Notes: generated by a model from the sequence alone, not told the origin. DNA of 64,000 bases from Gordonia pseudamarae (GCF_025273675.1 NZ_CP045809.1:5083009-5147008); one strand, 5' to 3'; positions 8,597 to 18,476 are shown, counted from the stretch's first letter. Translations and numbers: made by a program.

Positions 8597-9265
8597 CTAC
8601 CGCGCCCGGTCGGCCACCCGGCGCCGTTCGAGCCCGTCGATGATCAGCTCGAGCCCCGGGTCGAACTCGTTGCCGAAGGAGTATCCGGGCAGGCAGACAC
8701 GCCCGGTCGCGTACTCACTGAGGTAGCGCAACTCCCCGTCCGGTACTGCGGTGAGCATCTCGCCGACGACCTCGGTGCGCTCGGTGTCCCCGCCGAACGG
8801 CAGCGCGAGTTCCTGGACGAGGAATCCGTACAGGTAGGCGTCGAGCACGGCGAATGCCGCACCCGCCGCCTCGAGTGTGAATCCGGCCTCGCGCAGGCAG
8901 CCCAGAACGGCGTCGTGGTGCCGCATCGTCGCGTACCCGGCGCCCCGGCGCGAATCCATCAGGCCGACCGCCCACGGATGACGGGTCAGCACCTCGCGCC
9001 CCGAATGGCAGCGGCGGCGCAGCTCCTGCGCCCACGGCGCACCGATCCGCGGGGTGTACATCTCGTCGAAGACGGCGTCGACGAGCGCGTCGAGAATCGC
9101 GTCCTTGTTGGCGACGTGGTGGTACAGCGACATGGCCTCGACACCGAGGCCGCGGGCGATGGCGCGCATGGTGACCGCGCCGAGCCCGTCGGCGTCGGCG
9201 ATGGCCATCGCGCCACCGACGATGTCGGCGCGCGTCAGCGGTGTCGAGCGCGAGTTTCCGGACAT
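8597..9265 (-). CDS. TetR/AcrR family repressor with TetR-type C-terminal domain
   Basis: A 222-residue regulator. The N-terminal helix-turn-helix covers about residues 12-58 (VTMRAIARGLGVEAMSLYHHVANKDAI), and the rest fits the actinobacterial TetR_C ligand domain. It is divergent from the oxidoreductase at 9365, and the 99-base gap holds two copies of a palindromic operator. It therefore very likely represses both its own gene and the oxidoreductase, and is released by an unknown small lipophilic ligand. The start ATG 9265 has a GGAAAGGTGCGAC leader. Confidence 0.88.
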   Translation of the reverse strand: MSGNSRSTPLTRADIVGGAMAIADADGLGAVTMRAIARGLGVEAMSLYHHVANKDAILDALVDAVFDEMYTPRIGAPWAQELRRRCHSGREVLTRHPWAVGLMDSRRGAGYATMRHHDAVLGCLREAGFTLEAAGAAFAVLDAYLYGFLVQELALPFGGDTERTEVVGEMLTAVPDGELRYLSEYATGRVCLPGYSFGNEFDPGLELIIDGLERRRVADRAR

Positions 9266-9283
9266 GTCGCACCTTTCCCACGA

Positions 9284-9338
9284 TTGACGCCCTTACTTTG
9301 TAAGGGTAGCTTGAGCCGCATGCCTTACAAAGTAAGGG
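9284..9338 (+). promoter_or_regulatory. Promoter with two TetR-type operators
   Basis: TTGACG (9284-9289) and TAGCTT (9307-9312), 17 bases apart, form a plausible -35/-10 pair. Operator 1, CCCTTACTTTGTAAGGG (9290-9306), fills the spacer exactly. Operator 2, CCTTACAAAGTAAGGG (9323-9338), is its inverted copy 33 bases downstream, just past the expected transcription start. Repressor binding would block RNA polymerase. The adjacent TetR gene is the obvious candidate. Confidence 0.7.
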
Positions 9339-9364
9339 TGTTTCGGACGGACGGCGAGGCGACG

Positions 9365-10369
9365 ATGCAGGACCCACCCACACAGGCGACCGCGACGATG
9401 CGGGCGATCGTTCAGCGCCGATACGGCGGCAGCGAAACCTTCGAGATCACCCGGCTGGCCCGGCCCGAGCCGGGTCCCGGTGAGGTTCTCGTCCGGACGC
9501 GGGCTGCGGCCATCGACCGGGGCACCTGGCATCTGATGGCCGGTCTGCCGCTCATCGCCCGGCCCGCGATCGGAATGCGCAGGCCCAGGACGCCGATCCC
9601 CGGCCGCGACATCGCCGGGACGATCGCCGCAGTGGGCCCGGGGGTCACCGGATTCACCTGCGGTGATGAGGTGATCGGCACCGCCGACGGCTCACTGGCC
9701 GAATACGCGACGGTCCCGCTCACCCGGCTCGCGGTGGCACCGTCGGCGGCCGCCCCGGCGCAGGCCGCCGCCCTGCCGATCTCGGGGCTCACCGCACTGC
9801 AGGCCGTCCGCACCGGACGCATCGCCCCGGGTGGCCGCGTGCTGGTCACCGGCGCATCCGGTGGGGTCGGCTCGTACGCGGTGCAGATCGCCACGGCCGC
9901 GGGAGCCGAGGTCATCGCGGCGGCGTCCGGACCCAAGGAGGACTTCGTGCGGTCACTCGGCGCGAGCGGCTTCATCGACTACACCGCCGGCCCGATCGAC
10001 CGCACGGGCGCCCGGTTCGACACCGTCATCGACATCGCCGGGTATCTGCCGGTCCGCAGGCTGCGGCGGATGCTCACCAACCGGGGCACGCTGGTCGTCG
10101 TCGGCGCCGAGACCGGCGGCCGCTGGACCGACGGCGTGCAGCGGCAGCTGTACGCGGGCGTCACCTCGCTGTTCGTGCGCCACCGCCTCACCGGCTTGGT
10201 CAGCAAGGAGACCGGCGCCGACATCGCCGAACTCGCGGCGATGGTCGACGACGGCCGCATCCGGCCCGCCGTCGACAAGGTGTTCGCCCTCGACGACGCC
10301 GCGCGGGCGATGGACTACCTGCTGTCCGGGGCGGCCCGCGGCAAGATCGTGGTCACCCTCGATCGCTGA
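9365..10369 (+). CDS. MDR-superfamily NAD(P)-dependent oxidoreductase (quinone oxidoreductase-like)
   Basis: A 334-residue zinc-independent medium-chain dehydrogenase/reductase. The N-terminal GroES-like domain starts MRAIVQRRYGG; the Rossmann domain carries GASGGVGSYAVQIA near residue 158. The structural zinc cysteines are absent, as in NADPH:quinone reductase-type enzymes. Substrate unknown. The start is uncertain: ATG 9365 has a GAGG site, ATG 9398 fits the family N-terminus, and ATG 9320 would start almost at the predicted transcription start (leaderless) and sit in the operator. It is regulated with the divergent TetR gene and ends 13 bases from a convergent gene. Confidence 0.85.
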   Translation: MQDPPTQATATMRAIVQRRYGGSETFEITRLARPEPGPGEVLVRTRAAAIDRGTWHLMAGLPLIARPAIGMRRPRTPIPGRDIAGTIAAVGPGVTGFTCGDEVIGTADGSLAEYATVPLTRLAVAPSAAAPAQAAALPISGLTALQAVRTGRIAPGGRVLVTGASGGVGSYAVQIATAAGAEVIAAASGPKEDFVRSLGASGFIDYTAGPIDRTGARFDTVIDIAGYLPVRRLRRMLTNRGTLVVVGAETGGRWTDGVQRQLYAGVTSLFVRHRLTGLVSKETGADIAELAAMVDDGRIRPAVDKVFALDDAARAMDYLLSGAARGKIVVTLDR

Positions 10370-10381
10370 GCGGGCCGCCGA

Positions 10382-11119
10382 TCACGCCGCCGCCACCCGA
10401 TCCAGCCAGCGCGAGAACACTGCGGCGGCAGCGGCCTCCAGGGCCGGCCGCGCCGTCGCCGCATCGTCGCGAATGGCCTGGGGATCGATCCCCGACGCCG
10501 CCAACTCACCGGCATGGCCGATGAGCCAGCGCTCGATGAGACCGCACTCCACCTCCAGGTGAAACTGCAGTGCCAACACCCGATCACCCGTCGGCCCGCC
10601 GACTGCGAAGGCCTGGTTGGGAAACCCCGGCGTCGATGCCAGCAACGCCGCTCCGTCGGGCACGAGGAACTCGTCGCCGTGCCAGTGCAGGACGTCGACC
10701 CCGGCCAGCGGCGCGAGCACCGACCGGGACCCCTCATCGGTCAATTCGAGTTCGGAGAATCCGATCTCCTTGCGTCCCGTCGGTCGCACCCGCGCACCCA
10801 GCGCCGCGGCGATGAGTTGTGCACCGAGGCAGATACCCAGGACGGGACGCCCGGCGTCGATCCACTCCCGCAGAGCCGCGGTCTCGTCGACGAGAAAGGG
10901 ATACCCGGCGGCGTCACCCACCCCGATCGGGCCACCGAGGACGATGAGCAGGTCGGAATCGTCGGCCTCGGACAGCACACCGCCGGGGCCCGGATCATCG
11001 ACTCCCGGTTCGATAACTCTGATGCGATAGCCCCGCTCGATGAGCAGTGGCGCGAGGAGTCCTGCATCCTCGAACATCAGGTGCCGGACGACGTATGCGG
11101 TACTCACACGCACGGACAC
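10382..11119 (-). CDS. Type 1 glutamine amidotransferase (GMP synthase-like class I)
   Basis: A 245-residue single-domain class I glutamine amidotransferase. The catalytic Cys is in GICLGAQ (about residue 97), and the His-Glu pair is in LQFHLEVE (about residues 185-189), so the triad is complete. The stretch VLGGPIGVGDAAGYPFLVDE is typical of stand-alone YfeJ/GuaA-like members. These may act on gamma-glutamyl or related amides; the actual substrate is not known. The gene stands alone, convergent with the MDR oxidoreductase. Confidence 0.85.
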   Translation of the reverse strand: MSVRVSTAYVVRHLMFEDAGLLAPLLIERGYRIRVIEPGVDDPGPGGVLSEADDSDLLIVLGGPIGVGDAAGYPFLVDETAALREWIDAGRPVLGICLGAQLIAAALGARVRPTGRKEIGFSELELTDEGSRSVLAPLAGVDVLHWHGDEFLVPDGAALLASTPGFPNQAFAVGGPTGDRVLALQFHLEVECGLIERWLIGHAGELAASGIDPQAIRDDAATARPALEAAAAAVFSRWLDRVAAA

Positions 11120-11240
11120 TACGCCGAGCGTGACACATCAGCCGGGCAGCCGGCCCCAACCTCGTTGGGCGGCCGGTACCACCGGGTCGACGATGTGCGC
11201 GGGTGTGATGTTCTGCCGCGTCGTTCTCGCTCGCGTCCGC

Positions 11241-13028
11241 CTACGGCCCTTCCTGGCCCGCGGCCTCATCATCTTCCCCGTCGAGACTCCGGTATGCACG
11301 CACCGCCGCACCGACCGAGGCGTATACGTGGTCCGGATCGAGTCCGGCCAACACACCCTCGGTGAGCAGCGCCGATTGCAGTTCGGGATCGACCCCGGCG
11401 AGCACGAAGTGGGCGCCGTGCGAGTGCACGTAGTCGATGAGCGATCCGAGCATCGTCGACGCCGAATAGTCGACGTCACCGATGGCCGTGCAGTCCAGGA
11501 CGAGCCAGCGCACCGGGGTGGGCGCCGATCGCAGCAGGCTCTGCACATCCTCGGAGAAGCGACTCGCGTTGGCGTAGAAGAGGTCGGCGTCGTAGCGGAA
11601 GATGATCAGCCCCGGCAACGATTGCAGGCCGGGCCGTGCGGGCAGGAAGCTGCGGGTACCCCGGTCATTCACCCCGATCACGAAGCGTTCGGGGCGATAC
11701 TGCCGCCGGATCAGCGCCAGCAGCGACACCGTCATCGCCGCGACGATGCCGGTCTGCACGCCGAACACGATCACGACCACCGCCGCGAACACCGCGATGG
11801 CCAGCTCGGATCTGCGTACCCGGCCGATCCGCACAAATTCGCGGACATCGATGAGTTTGGCCGCGACCACGAACACGATCGCGCCGAGTACCGCGTGCGG
11901 CAGATGGGCGAGTGCGTCGCTGAGCAGCGTCACCACCAGCAGCGTCGCGGCCGCCATGGTCAGATTGGCCACCTGGCTGTGCGCTCGCTGCTCATCGAGT
12001 ACCTCTGTTTTGGTCGGGCTGCCGTTGACGACGAAGCCACCGCTGAGCCCAGCGGTGACATTGGCCCCGGCCAAACCGAGAATGTCCCGGTTCACGTCGG
12101 CCGATTCACCTCGACGCTGCGCGAATCCGCGTGCGGTCGCGGCGCTTTGCGCCAGGATCACGATGGTGCACCCGAATGCGATCGACACCGCGGTGACCGC
12201 GTCGGACAAGCCCAGCCCGTCCGGCGGACCCAGCTCGGGAAGCCCGGCGTCCACCTTTCCGACGACCGCGACCTCCTCACCCCAGCCGAAAATCCACACC
12301 AGCGCGATGGCCGTGGTCACCAACACGAAGGGTATCGGCAGGCGTGGCGCGATTCGCCGGCCGGCGACCAGCACCAGCAGTGATATGGCGGCGAGAAGCG
12401 CGTCCCACCAATCGATGTCGTCGATCGCCCGGACGATCTCCCACCACCGGTTCCAGATCTGGTCGGCGTGGCCGTCGGGGATGCCGAGCATCGTCGGCAG
12501 CTGGCCTGTCATCACGGTGATCGCGGTGCCGGTAAGGAATCCCGTGAGTACCGCGGTGGACAGGAAATCGCCGAGAAACCCCAGGCGCAAGATCCACGCC
12601 GCGAACAGCATCACCCCGGTCACCAGGGCGATCAGGCACGCCCACTGCAGCCACTGGTCCGAACCGGCCCGCAGCCCGGCCACCCCGAGCCCGGCGATGC
12701 CCGACGACAACAGCGCGGCGGTGGCGGAGTCGGCCCCCACCACCATCAACCGCGACGACCCGACGAGTGCGAACACGATGGCGGGCAGGATGATCGTGTA
12801 AAGACCCGCTACGACCGGCACCTGGGCGATGGCGCCGTACCCCAGACATTCGGGAATCGCGATGGCCGCCAGTGTCACACCGGCGAGCACGTCCCGGCCG
12901 AGCCAGCGCACCCGGTAACCGACGAGTGACGGCGGTGTCAGGGAATTCAGCAGCCCCCGGTCAAGCAGGTCCCGAACCCGGCTGCCCGGTTTCCCGAATG
13001 CCGGGCCGGACCTGTTATCCTCGCTCAC
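11241..13028 (-). CDS. SulP family inorganic anion transporter with STAS domain
   Basis: A 595-residue membrane transporter. The SulP signature region (AIAIPECLGYGAIAQVP followed by GLYTIILPAIVFALVGSSR) is at about residues 55-95, with about 12 membrane segments to residue 420, then a cytoplasmic STAS domain at about 455-575 with the LVLDCTAIGDVDYSAS core. SulP proteins import sulfate, bicarbonate or dicarboxylates; the substrate cannot be told from sequence. The start codon is GTG 13028. The flanking genes are not functionally related. Confidence 0.9.
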   Translation of the reverse strand: MSEDNRSGPAFGKPGSRVRDLLDRGLLNSLTPPSLVGYRVRWLGRDVLAGVTLAAIAIPECLGYGAIAQVPVVAGLYTIILPAIVFALVGSSRLMVVGADSATAALLSSGIAGLGVAGLRAGSDQWLQWACLIALVTGVMLFAAWILRLGFLGDFLSTAVLTGFLTGTAITVMTGQLPTMLGIPDGHADQIWNRWWEIVRAIDDIDWWDALLAAISLLVLVAGRRIAPRLPIPFVLVTTAIALVWIFGWGEEVAVVGKVDAGLPELGPPDGLGLSDAVTAVSIAFGCTIVILAQSAATARGFAQRRGESADVNRDILGLAGANVTAGLSGGFVVNGSPTKTEVLDEQRAHSQVANLTMAAATLLVVTLLSDALAHLPHAVLGAIVFVVAAKLIDVREFVRIGRVRRSELAIAVFAAVVVIVFGVQTGIVAAMTVSLLALIRRQYRPERFVIGVNDRGTRSFLPARPGLQSLPGLIIFRYDADLFYANASRFSEDVQSLLRSAPTPVRWLVLDCTAIGDVDYSASTMLGSLIDYVHSHGAHFVLAGVDPELQSALLTEGVLAGLDPDHVYASVGAAVRAYRSLDGEDDEAAGQEGP

Positions 13029-13197
13029 TCACCGGACGTTACGCCGGAAATCCGGCGGACGACCAGGGCCCGGCGCCCTTGCCGTTCAGTCGATCTGCCG
13101 TTCAGCCGACCTCGGCGACGGCCTCCGGGCCGCCGGGACCGGTTGGTCCCCGGCGGACCCGACGGCCGTCGCGTCTGCGGATCAGTGCTCGGGCAGA

Positions 13198-13824
13198 TCA
13201 GTGTCCGCGCCGGACCCACTCCTCCAGATGCGGAGCCTCGTCGGCGATCGACGTACCGTCGCCGTGTCCGGTGTAGACCTTGGTCTCCGGGTCGAGCGTG
13301 AAGATCTTGTCGCGGATCGATTCGATGATCGTCGGGAAGCTCGAGAACGAGCGCCCCGTCGCACCCGGACCGCCGCGGAAAAGCGTGTCACCACTGAACA
13401 ATACGCCGGCCTCGGGGGCGTATACGACACACGATCCGGGTGAATGGCCCGGCGTGTTGATCACGGTCAGTTCGGTTCCGGCGACCGAGATCTTCTGTCC
13501 GTCTTCAAGATCGACGTGCGTCACGTCGGGATGCGTCTGGTTCCAGAGCATGTCGTCGCCGGGGTGCAGCAGGATCGGCGCGCCGGTGGCCCGCGACAGT
13601 TCCGGGGCCACGGTGACGTGATCGTTGTGGCCGTGCGTCAACACGATCGCCCGCACGGTGCGATCACCGACGGTCTCCAGGATCGGTGCCGCGTTGTGTG
13701 CGGCGTCGATGATGACGACCTCGTTCTCGTCACCCACCACCCAGACGTTGTTGTCGACGTCCCAGGTGCCACCGTCGAGCGAGAAGGTCCCCGAGGTGAC
13801 GACGTTCGTGATGCCGAAGGTCAT
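13198..13824 (-). CDS. MBL-fold metallo-hydrolase, MscR partner (Rv2260-like)
   Basis: A 208-residue metallo-beta-lactamase-fold hydrolase with the HGHNDH metal motif at 64-69, a second metal His in NTPGHSPGS and Asp in FSGDTLF. The start ATG 13824 overlaps the mscR stop as ATGA, so the two are co-translated. In mycobacteria the same pair (Rv2259-Rv2260) is conserved. The likely role is hydrolysis of the S-formyl-mycothiol thioester made by MscR, like a glyoxalase II-type enzyme; this is inferred from fold and coupling. Confidence 0.87.
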   Translation of the reverse strand: MTFGITNVVTSGTFSLDGGTWDVDNNVWVVGDENEVVIIDAAHNAAPILETVGDRTVRAIVLTHGHNDHVTVAPELSRATGAPILLHPGDDMLWNQTHPDVTHVDLEDGQKISVAGTELTVINTPGHSPGSCVVYAPEAGVLFSGDTLFRGGPGATGRSFSSFPTIIESIRDKIFTLDPETKVYTGHGDGTSIADEAPHLEEWVRRGH

Positions 13825-14912
13825 CCGATCTCCACCACCGAACGCAGCACCTTGCCGGCCTTCATCGCATCGAAGGCGGCCTCGACGTCGTTGATCCCGA
13901 TACGTTCGGTGACGAACTTTTCCAGCGGCAAGCGGCCCTGTTCGTACAGGTCGATCAGCATCGGGAAGTCGCGTTCGGGCAGGCAGTCGCCGTACCACGA
14001 CGACTTGAGCGCGCCGCCGCGCGAGAAGAAGTCCACCAGCGGCAGTTCAAGCTTCATCTCCGGCGTCGGCACACCCACCAGCACGACGGTGCCGGCCAGG
14101 TCACGGGCATAGAAGGCCTGCTCGTAGGTTTCCGGACGGCCCACCGCGTCGACGACCACGTCGGCGCCGTTGCCACCGGTCAGTTCCTGCACGGCCTCGA
14201 CCACGTCGTCGACCTCGGCACCGTTGATGGTGTGGGTTGCGCCGAGTCCGGTGGCCCAGTCCAGCTTGGCCGGGTCGCGGTCGATGGCGATGATCGTGGT
14301 GGCGCCGGCCAGCTTGGCGCCGGCGATCGCGGCATCACCCACGCCGCCGCAGCCGATGACGGCGACCGAGTCGCCGCGGCCGACGTTGCCGGTGTTCATG
14401 GCCGCACCGATGCCGGCCATCACGCCGCAGCCGAGCAGGCCCGCCACAGCCGGGTCGGTCTCCGGGTTGACCTTGGTGCACTGACCCTCATGGATGAGCG
14501 TCTTCTCGATGAACGCGCCGATGCCGAGGGCCGGGGTGAGTTCGGTGCCGTCGGTGAGGGTCATCTTCTTACTGGCGTTGAAGGTGTCGAAGCAGTACCA
14601 GGGGCGTCCTCGCCGACAGGCGCGGCACTGGCCGCACACGGCGCGCCAGTTGAGGATGACGAAGTCGCCGACCTCCACGTGGGTGACGGCCTCACCGACC
14701 GTCTCCACGATGCCCGCGGCCTCGTGGCCGAGCAGGAACGGGTACTCGTCGTTGATGCCGCCCTCACGGTAGGCCAGGTCGGTGTGGCACACACCGCACG
14801 CAGCGATCTTGACGATCACATCGTTGGCACCCGGATCGGGAACCACCACGTCGACGACCTCGGTCGCCGCTCCCTTGGCTCGTGAGATAACACCTTTGAC
14901 GGTCTGTGACAT
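13821..14912 (-). CDS. mscR: S-(hydroxymethyl)mycothiol dehydrogenase / S-nitrosomycothiol reductase
   Basis: A 363-residue zinc-dependent class III-type alcohol dehydrogenase specific for mycothiol adducts. It oxidises formaldehyde-mycothiol with NAD and reduces S-nitrosomycothiol. The catalytic zinc ligands are Cys42 (CGVCHTD) and His63 (GHE); the structural zinc cysteines are C93, C96, C99 and C107 ([15 protein letters not shown]). The Rossmann motif [18 protein letters not shown] is intact. Length and the downstream coupled metallo-hydrolase match mycobacterial adhE2/mscR. The 247-base gap upstream holds its promoter; no clear operator was seen. Confidence 0.92.
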   Translation of the reverse strand: MSQTVKGVISRAKGAATEVVDVVVPDPGANDVIVKIAACGVCHTDLAYREGGINDEYPFLLGHEAAGIVETVGEAVTHVEVGDFVILNWRAVCGQCRACRRGRPWYCFDTFNASKKMTLTDGTELTPALGIGAFIEKTLIHEGQCTKVNPETDPAVAGLLGCGVMAGIGAAMNTGNVGRGDSVAVIGCGGVGDAAIAGAKLAGATTIIAIDRDPAKLDWATGLGATHTINGAEVDDVVEAVQELTGGNGADVVVDAVGRPETYEQAFYARDLAGTVVLVGVPTPEMKLELPLVDFFSRGGALKSSWYGDCLPERDFPMLIDLYEQGRLPLEKFVTERIGINDVEAAFDAMKAGKVLRSVVEIG

Positions 14913-15159
14913 ACGAGGTTCCTTCCGCGACGCTGTGGACCTGCAAGACCTGATGACTGCAGGGGACGTATGGCCGTCAGCCTATAGACGACCGCGCGCT
15001 CGGTCCACTCGTAGTAAATTACGTCCACCATGAGTGGGCAAATTCACCATGCGTGAGCGTCCGCGCCGAACGCCTCCCCTAAGACTAGACAAGTGTCCAG
15101 ATTTCGGGGTCGTCACTCGCGAAGTAGCAGTAGAAGCGGTCGACGCGCCGCCGACGCCC

Positions 15160-15966
15160 TCAGCCGAGCACTTCGATCAACTGGGCCTTGGTCATCGACG
15201 AGTATCCGGTGATCCCCGTGGCCTTGGCCCGGGCACGCAACTCTGCGACGGTCGGCCCACCACGGGCAGGTGCCTTCTTGGCCACAGGTTCCTTCGCGGC
15301 CACAGGGGCCTTCGTGGCCACGGGTTCCTTCTTGGCCACAGGCGCCTTCTTGGCCACCGGCTCCTTCTTGGCCACCGGCTCCTTCTTGGCCACCGGCTCC
15401 TTCTTGGCCACGGGTTCCTTCTTGGCCACAGGCACCTTCGCGGCCACCGGCTCCTTCTTCGCCACAGTCTCCTTCGCGGCCACCGGCTCCTTCGTGGCCA
15501 CCGGCTCCTTGTTGGCCGCGGGGATCTCCTCGAGCGACGATGCCTTCTCGGCACGTGCCTTCTTCGCCGGTGCCGCGTTCTTCACCGGTGTCGCCTTGTC
15601 CGCAGGCGCGGGCGGGGCCGCGACCGGGTCGGCCTCAGGCGGCCCGGCGGGTACGGGCCGGGCGGCGGCGGGCACCGGCGGCGCATCCGTCACGGACTCG
15701 CTCTCGTCCGGCTTCGGGGCATCAGCGGCGGTGGGCTCGGCCACAAGCGGCGTCACCGAGGCGATCGGGGCGCTGCTGCCGCCGCCGAGGTTGAGGGCGG
15801 CGAGCACATCGTCACGCAGGGTGGCGATGTCGCGTTCGGCCCGGCGGAAGCGCTTGCGCGCGGCCTTGTCCGCCTCCTTGGCCTGTCTGGTCACATTCTT
15901 CAGTTCGCCGCGCAGCCGGGTGACCTCGACCTCCAGCCGCTCGATGATCTTGTTCTTCCTCGACAT
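15160..15966 (-). CDS. Coiled-coil protein with Lys/Ala/Pro repeats and C-terminal Rho_N/SAP-like motif
   Basis: A 268-residue protein in three parts: an N-terminal basic coiled coil (residues 1-60, RKNKIIERLEVEVTRLRGELKNVTRQAKEAD), a Pro/Ala linker, about 18 histone H1-like PVAKKE/PVAxKE units (about 150-232), and a C-terminal 30 residues (PTVAELRARAKATGITGYSSMTKAQLIEVLG) that match the Rho_N/SAP nucleic-acid-binding fold. This layout suggests a nucleoid-associated DNA-binding protein; it is not a known named gene to me. The start ATG 15966 has a GGAACTC site; ATG 15981 is also in frame. The DNA of the repeats is a degenerate 15-18 bp tandem array. Confidence 0.75.
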   Translation of the reverse strand: MSRKNKIIERLEVEVTRLRGELKNVTRQAKEADKAARKRFRRAERDIATLRDDVLAALNLGGGSSAPIASVTPLVAEPTAADAPKPDESESVTDAPPVPAAARPVPAGPPEADPVAAPPAPADKATPVKNAAPAKKARAEKASSLEEIPAANKEPVATKEPVAAKETVAKKEPVAAKVPVAKKEPVAKKEPVAKKEPVAKKEPVAKKAPVAKKEPVATKAPVAAKEPVAKKAPARGGPTVAELRARAKATGITGYSSMTKAQLIEVLG

Positions 15967-16185
15967 CTGAGTTCCATTCATCACGGGTACGACGCGGCGC
16001 CGACAGTATTGCCGACGCTGCGTGCAGCGTAACCAGCGACCGTCCGGTTGTGCGGGAGTACATGCCGACCACGTGCGATATATGGAGCCGCCGCACCACT
16101 CCACCACTTCACCGCGCGAGCGGCCGCCGGACCCGGCCTCGCCGTCGCGTGGACGGTCCGGCCGGGACGGAATGCCGACAGACGG

Positions 16186-17247
16186 CTACGACAGCGGCAG
16201 GCCCAGATCGTGCCGGGGCGCGATCTGACTCTCGGGCAACAGGTTCGCCGTCTCCAATGCCTTGCGCAGATTCTCGGCGGCGTCGACGTTCAGCGGGCCG
16301 CTCGTCCAGGTGGCGTACGGCAGATTCAAAAATCGTCCTTCCTTCACCGCCGGAAGGTCTTTGGTGGCCGGATTGGTGCGGAGGACGTTCACCTTGTCGG
16401 CGAACGTCTGCGGTGGATAGTCGACGAAGGCGAAGAAGTCGGGCCGCGATGCGACCAGGCGCTCCCACGAAACACCGGTCCAGGTGTCCTGGACGTCCTC
16501 GGTGGCGTTGCGCGCCCCCGCCGCGGAGATGATCGCCTGCGGCCCACCGTACGATCCGCTCGTGTAGATCTCGTTGGTACCGCTGTCGAACAGAAACACC
16601 GTCGGCACCTTGTCACCCTTGGGGGCCTGTGCCAGGGCGGCCAGCCGGGTGTCGATGTCGGCCATGGTCTCCTTCGCCGTGACCTCCTCACCGGTGAGCA
16701 CACCGAGGTTGGTGAGGTCGGTGTCAAGGGCCTCCCAGGCGGGCACGATACCGCGGGCGCCGTCGTCGCGACGGCAGCTCTCGGTGAGGATGTAGGGAGC
16801 TATTCCCTTGCTCCGCAAGATGTCCGGCGTGACACCCTTCTCCTGCTTGTAGCCGTAGTTCCACCCGGCCACCATGACATCGGGTGTGCGCGCGATGATG
16901 TTCTCCAGCGTCGGATACGACTCGGCCGCCACCGGCAGCGCGTCGACCACATCCTTGCCGTACACCTGCGACAGCACGTCCCGATGCCGTTCGAGATCGG
17001 ACACCCCGGCGATCCGGTCCTGCGCACCGAGTTGCAGCAGCATCGAGGTCATGTTTCCGTCGTTGACGAAGATCCGTTCGGCCGGAACGGGGAATTGTTC
17101 TTGGCCGCCGCAGTTTTCGATGGCCGTCGTCGACCTGGCGTTGTCACCGCCGGAATCGTCGCCGCAGCCGGAGAGAATGACGCCCAGCGCCAGCGCTCCG
17201 GCCATCGCCACACCGGTCCTCTTGTACCGCACCGTTCTCACGGTCAT
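16186..17247 (-). CDS. Periplasmic-binding lipoprotein of a cobalamin-type ABC importer
   Basis: A 353-residue binding protein with a lipoprotein signal: basic start, hydrophobic stretch MAGALALGVILSGC with lipobox LSGC, and Cys at about residue 28. The mature part has the two-lobed Fe3+/B12 binding-protein fold (FecB/BtuF type), with the ERIFVNDGNMTSMLLQLGAQDRIAGVSD opening. The permease lies 83 bases upstream on the same strand, under a cobalamin riboswitch, which argues for cobalamin or cobinamide rather than ferric siderophore. No ATPase gene accompanies the pair. Confidence 0.82.
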   Translation of the reverse strand: MTVRTVRYKRTGVAMAGALALGVILSGCGDDSGGDNARSTTAIENCGGQEQFPVPAERIFVNDGNMTSMLLQLGAQDRIAGVSDLERHRDVLSQVYGKDVVDALPVAAESYPTLENIIARTPDVMVAGWNYGYKQEKGVTPDILRSKGIAPYILTESCRRDDGARGIVPAWEALDTDLTNLGVLTGEEVTAKETMADIDTRLAALAQAPKGDKVPTVFLFDSGTNEIYTSGSYGGPQAIISAAGARNATEDVQDTWTGVSWERLVASRPDFFAFVDYPPQTFADKVNVLRTNPATKDLPAVKEGRFLNLPYATWTSGPLNVDAAENLRKALETANLLPESQIAPRHDLGLPLS

Positions 17248-17330
17248 ATCGGCTCCTTTCGATAGGGGTTTTCCGGGGAATCGAACGGGGCTCCCAGCCC
17301 CCGATCACCAAACCATCAGGCGCCAAACCA

Positions 17331-18425
17331 TCAGGCACCACCCGCGTAGCGGTACTGTCTACGGCCGAGCAGGATGAGGAAGATCGGGGCTCCGATCAGG
17401 CCGGTGACCACCGACAGCGGGATCTCCTGAGGGCTGACGACGGTGCGGGCGAGCGTGTCCACCCACACCAGGAACAGCGCGCCGCCGGCCCCCGCCACCG
17501 GCAGCACCGCGTAGTGCCGTGACCCGACGAGGATACGCGCCAGATGGGGCACCACGAGCCCGACGAATCCGATGCCGCCGGACACTGCGACCAGCACTCC
17601 CACCAGCACCGACGAGAGAACGAACAGCGCGATCCGCAGCTGTTTGACCGGCACCCCGAGCCCGGCGGCGGCGTCGCCGCCGATGGCCAGGGCGTCGAGC
17701 CAACGGTGCAGGCCCAGCAATGCCGTCACACCGAGCACGACGGTGATCGAGGCCGGAAGCACATGCGCCCAGGTGGTGCCCGACAAGCTGCCCAGCAGCC
17801 AGTACAGCACCGACTGGGTGGCCTCGGGATCGTCGCTCGCGAACACCAGGAAGCTGGACACCGACGAGAACGCCGAGGACAACACCACACCGGTCAGCAC
17901 CAGCCGCAACGGGTCGATCCCGCCCTGCGCGATCGACACCCCGAACACCAGCGCGGTGGCCACGAGCGCGCCCACCAGCGCACCCGCCGACAACGCCCAC
18001 ACACCGAAGGCGCCGAACAGGCCCAGCACGATCACCGACGTCGCCCCCACCCCGGCGCCCGAGGAGATACCGAGCAGAAACGGGTCGGCGAGCGGGTTGC
18101 GCACCAGCGTCTGGATACACGTACCGGCCACCGCCAGACCTGCGCCGACGATCAGCGCCAACAGGACGCGGGGGGCACGCAGATCCCACACGATGGTGTC
18201 GTACACCTGATCCGGCTCGGCGGATCCGCCGAGCCGCGCGATCACCACATCGACGACGCCGCCCAGCTCGAGCGGTTCGGAACCGAACGCCAGGGAGACG
18301 ACAGCACTGGCGAGCGCCGCCACCACCAGGACCACGACCAGCGGAAGAACCGGTACCCGGCGTGCGTCGCCGCGCCGCCCGCGTCGAACGCCGCTCACGG
18401 TGGCACCATCAGGCGCTGGCGTCAT
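17331..18425 (-). CDS. FecCD/BtuC-type ABC transporter permease
   Basis: A 364-residue permease with about ten membrane segments and the FecCD family motifs GISSGAGVGA (substrate path) and GIGFVGLVVPHLARILVGSRHYAVLP near the C-terminus, where the ATPase contact helix lies. The N-terminal 30 residues are basic and cytoplasmic. The start ATG 18425 has a GAGGG site at 18431-18435; GTG 18437 is an in-frame alternative. A cobalamin riboswitch ends 52 bases upstream, so this is probably a B12/cobinamide importer (BtuC-like). The leader between them can form small GC hairpins that may carry the expression switch. Confidence 0.85.
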   Translation of the reverse strand: MTPAPDGATVSGVRRGRRGDARRVPVLPLVVVLVVAALASAVVSLAFGSEPLELGGVVDVVIARLGGSAEPDQVYDTIVWDLRAPRVLLALIVGAGLAVAGTCIQTLVRNPLADPFLLGISSGAGVGATSVIVLGLFGAFGVWALSAGALVGALVATALVFGVSIAQGGIDPLRLVLTGVVLSSAFSSVSSFLVFASDDPEATQSVLYWLLGSLSGTTWAHVLPASITVVLGVTALLGLHRWLDALAIGGDAAAGLGVPVKQLRIALFVLSSVLVGVLVAVSGGIGFVGLVVPHLARILVGSRHYAVLPVAGAGGALFLVWVDTLARTVVSPQEIPLSVVTGLIGAPIFLILLGRRQYRYAGGA

Positions 18426-18476
18426 GCCTGCCCTCACGTGTCGGGGCTCAATTCGCGAAGCCCGGCCAACAATCCA

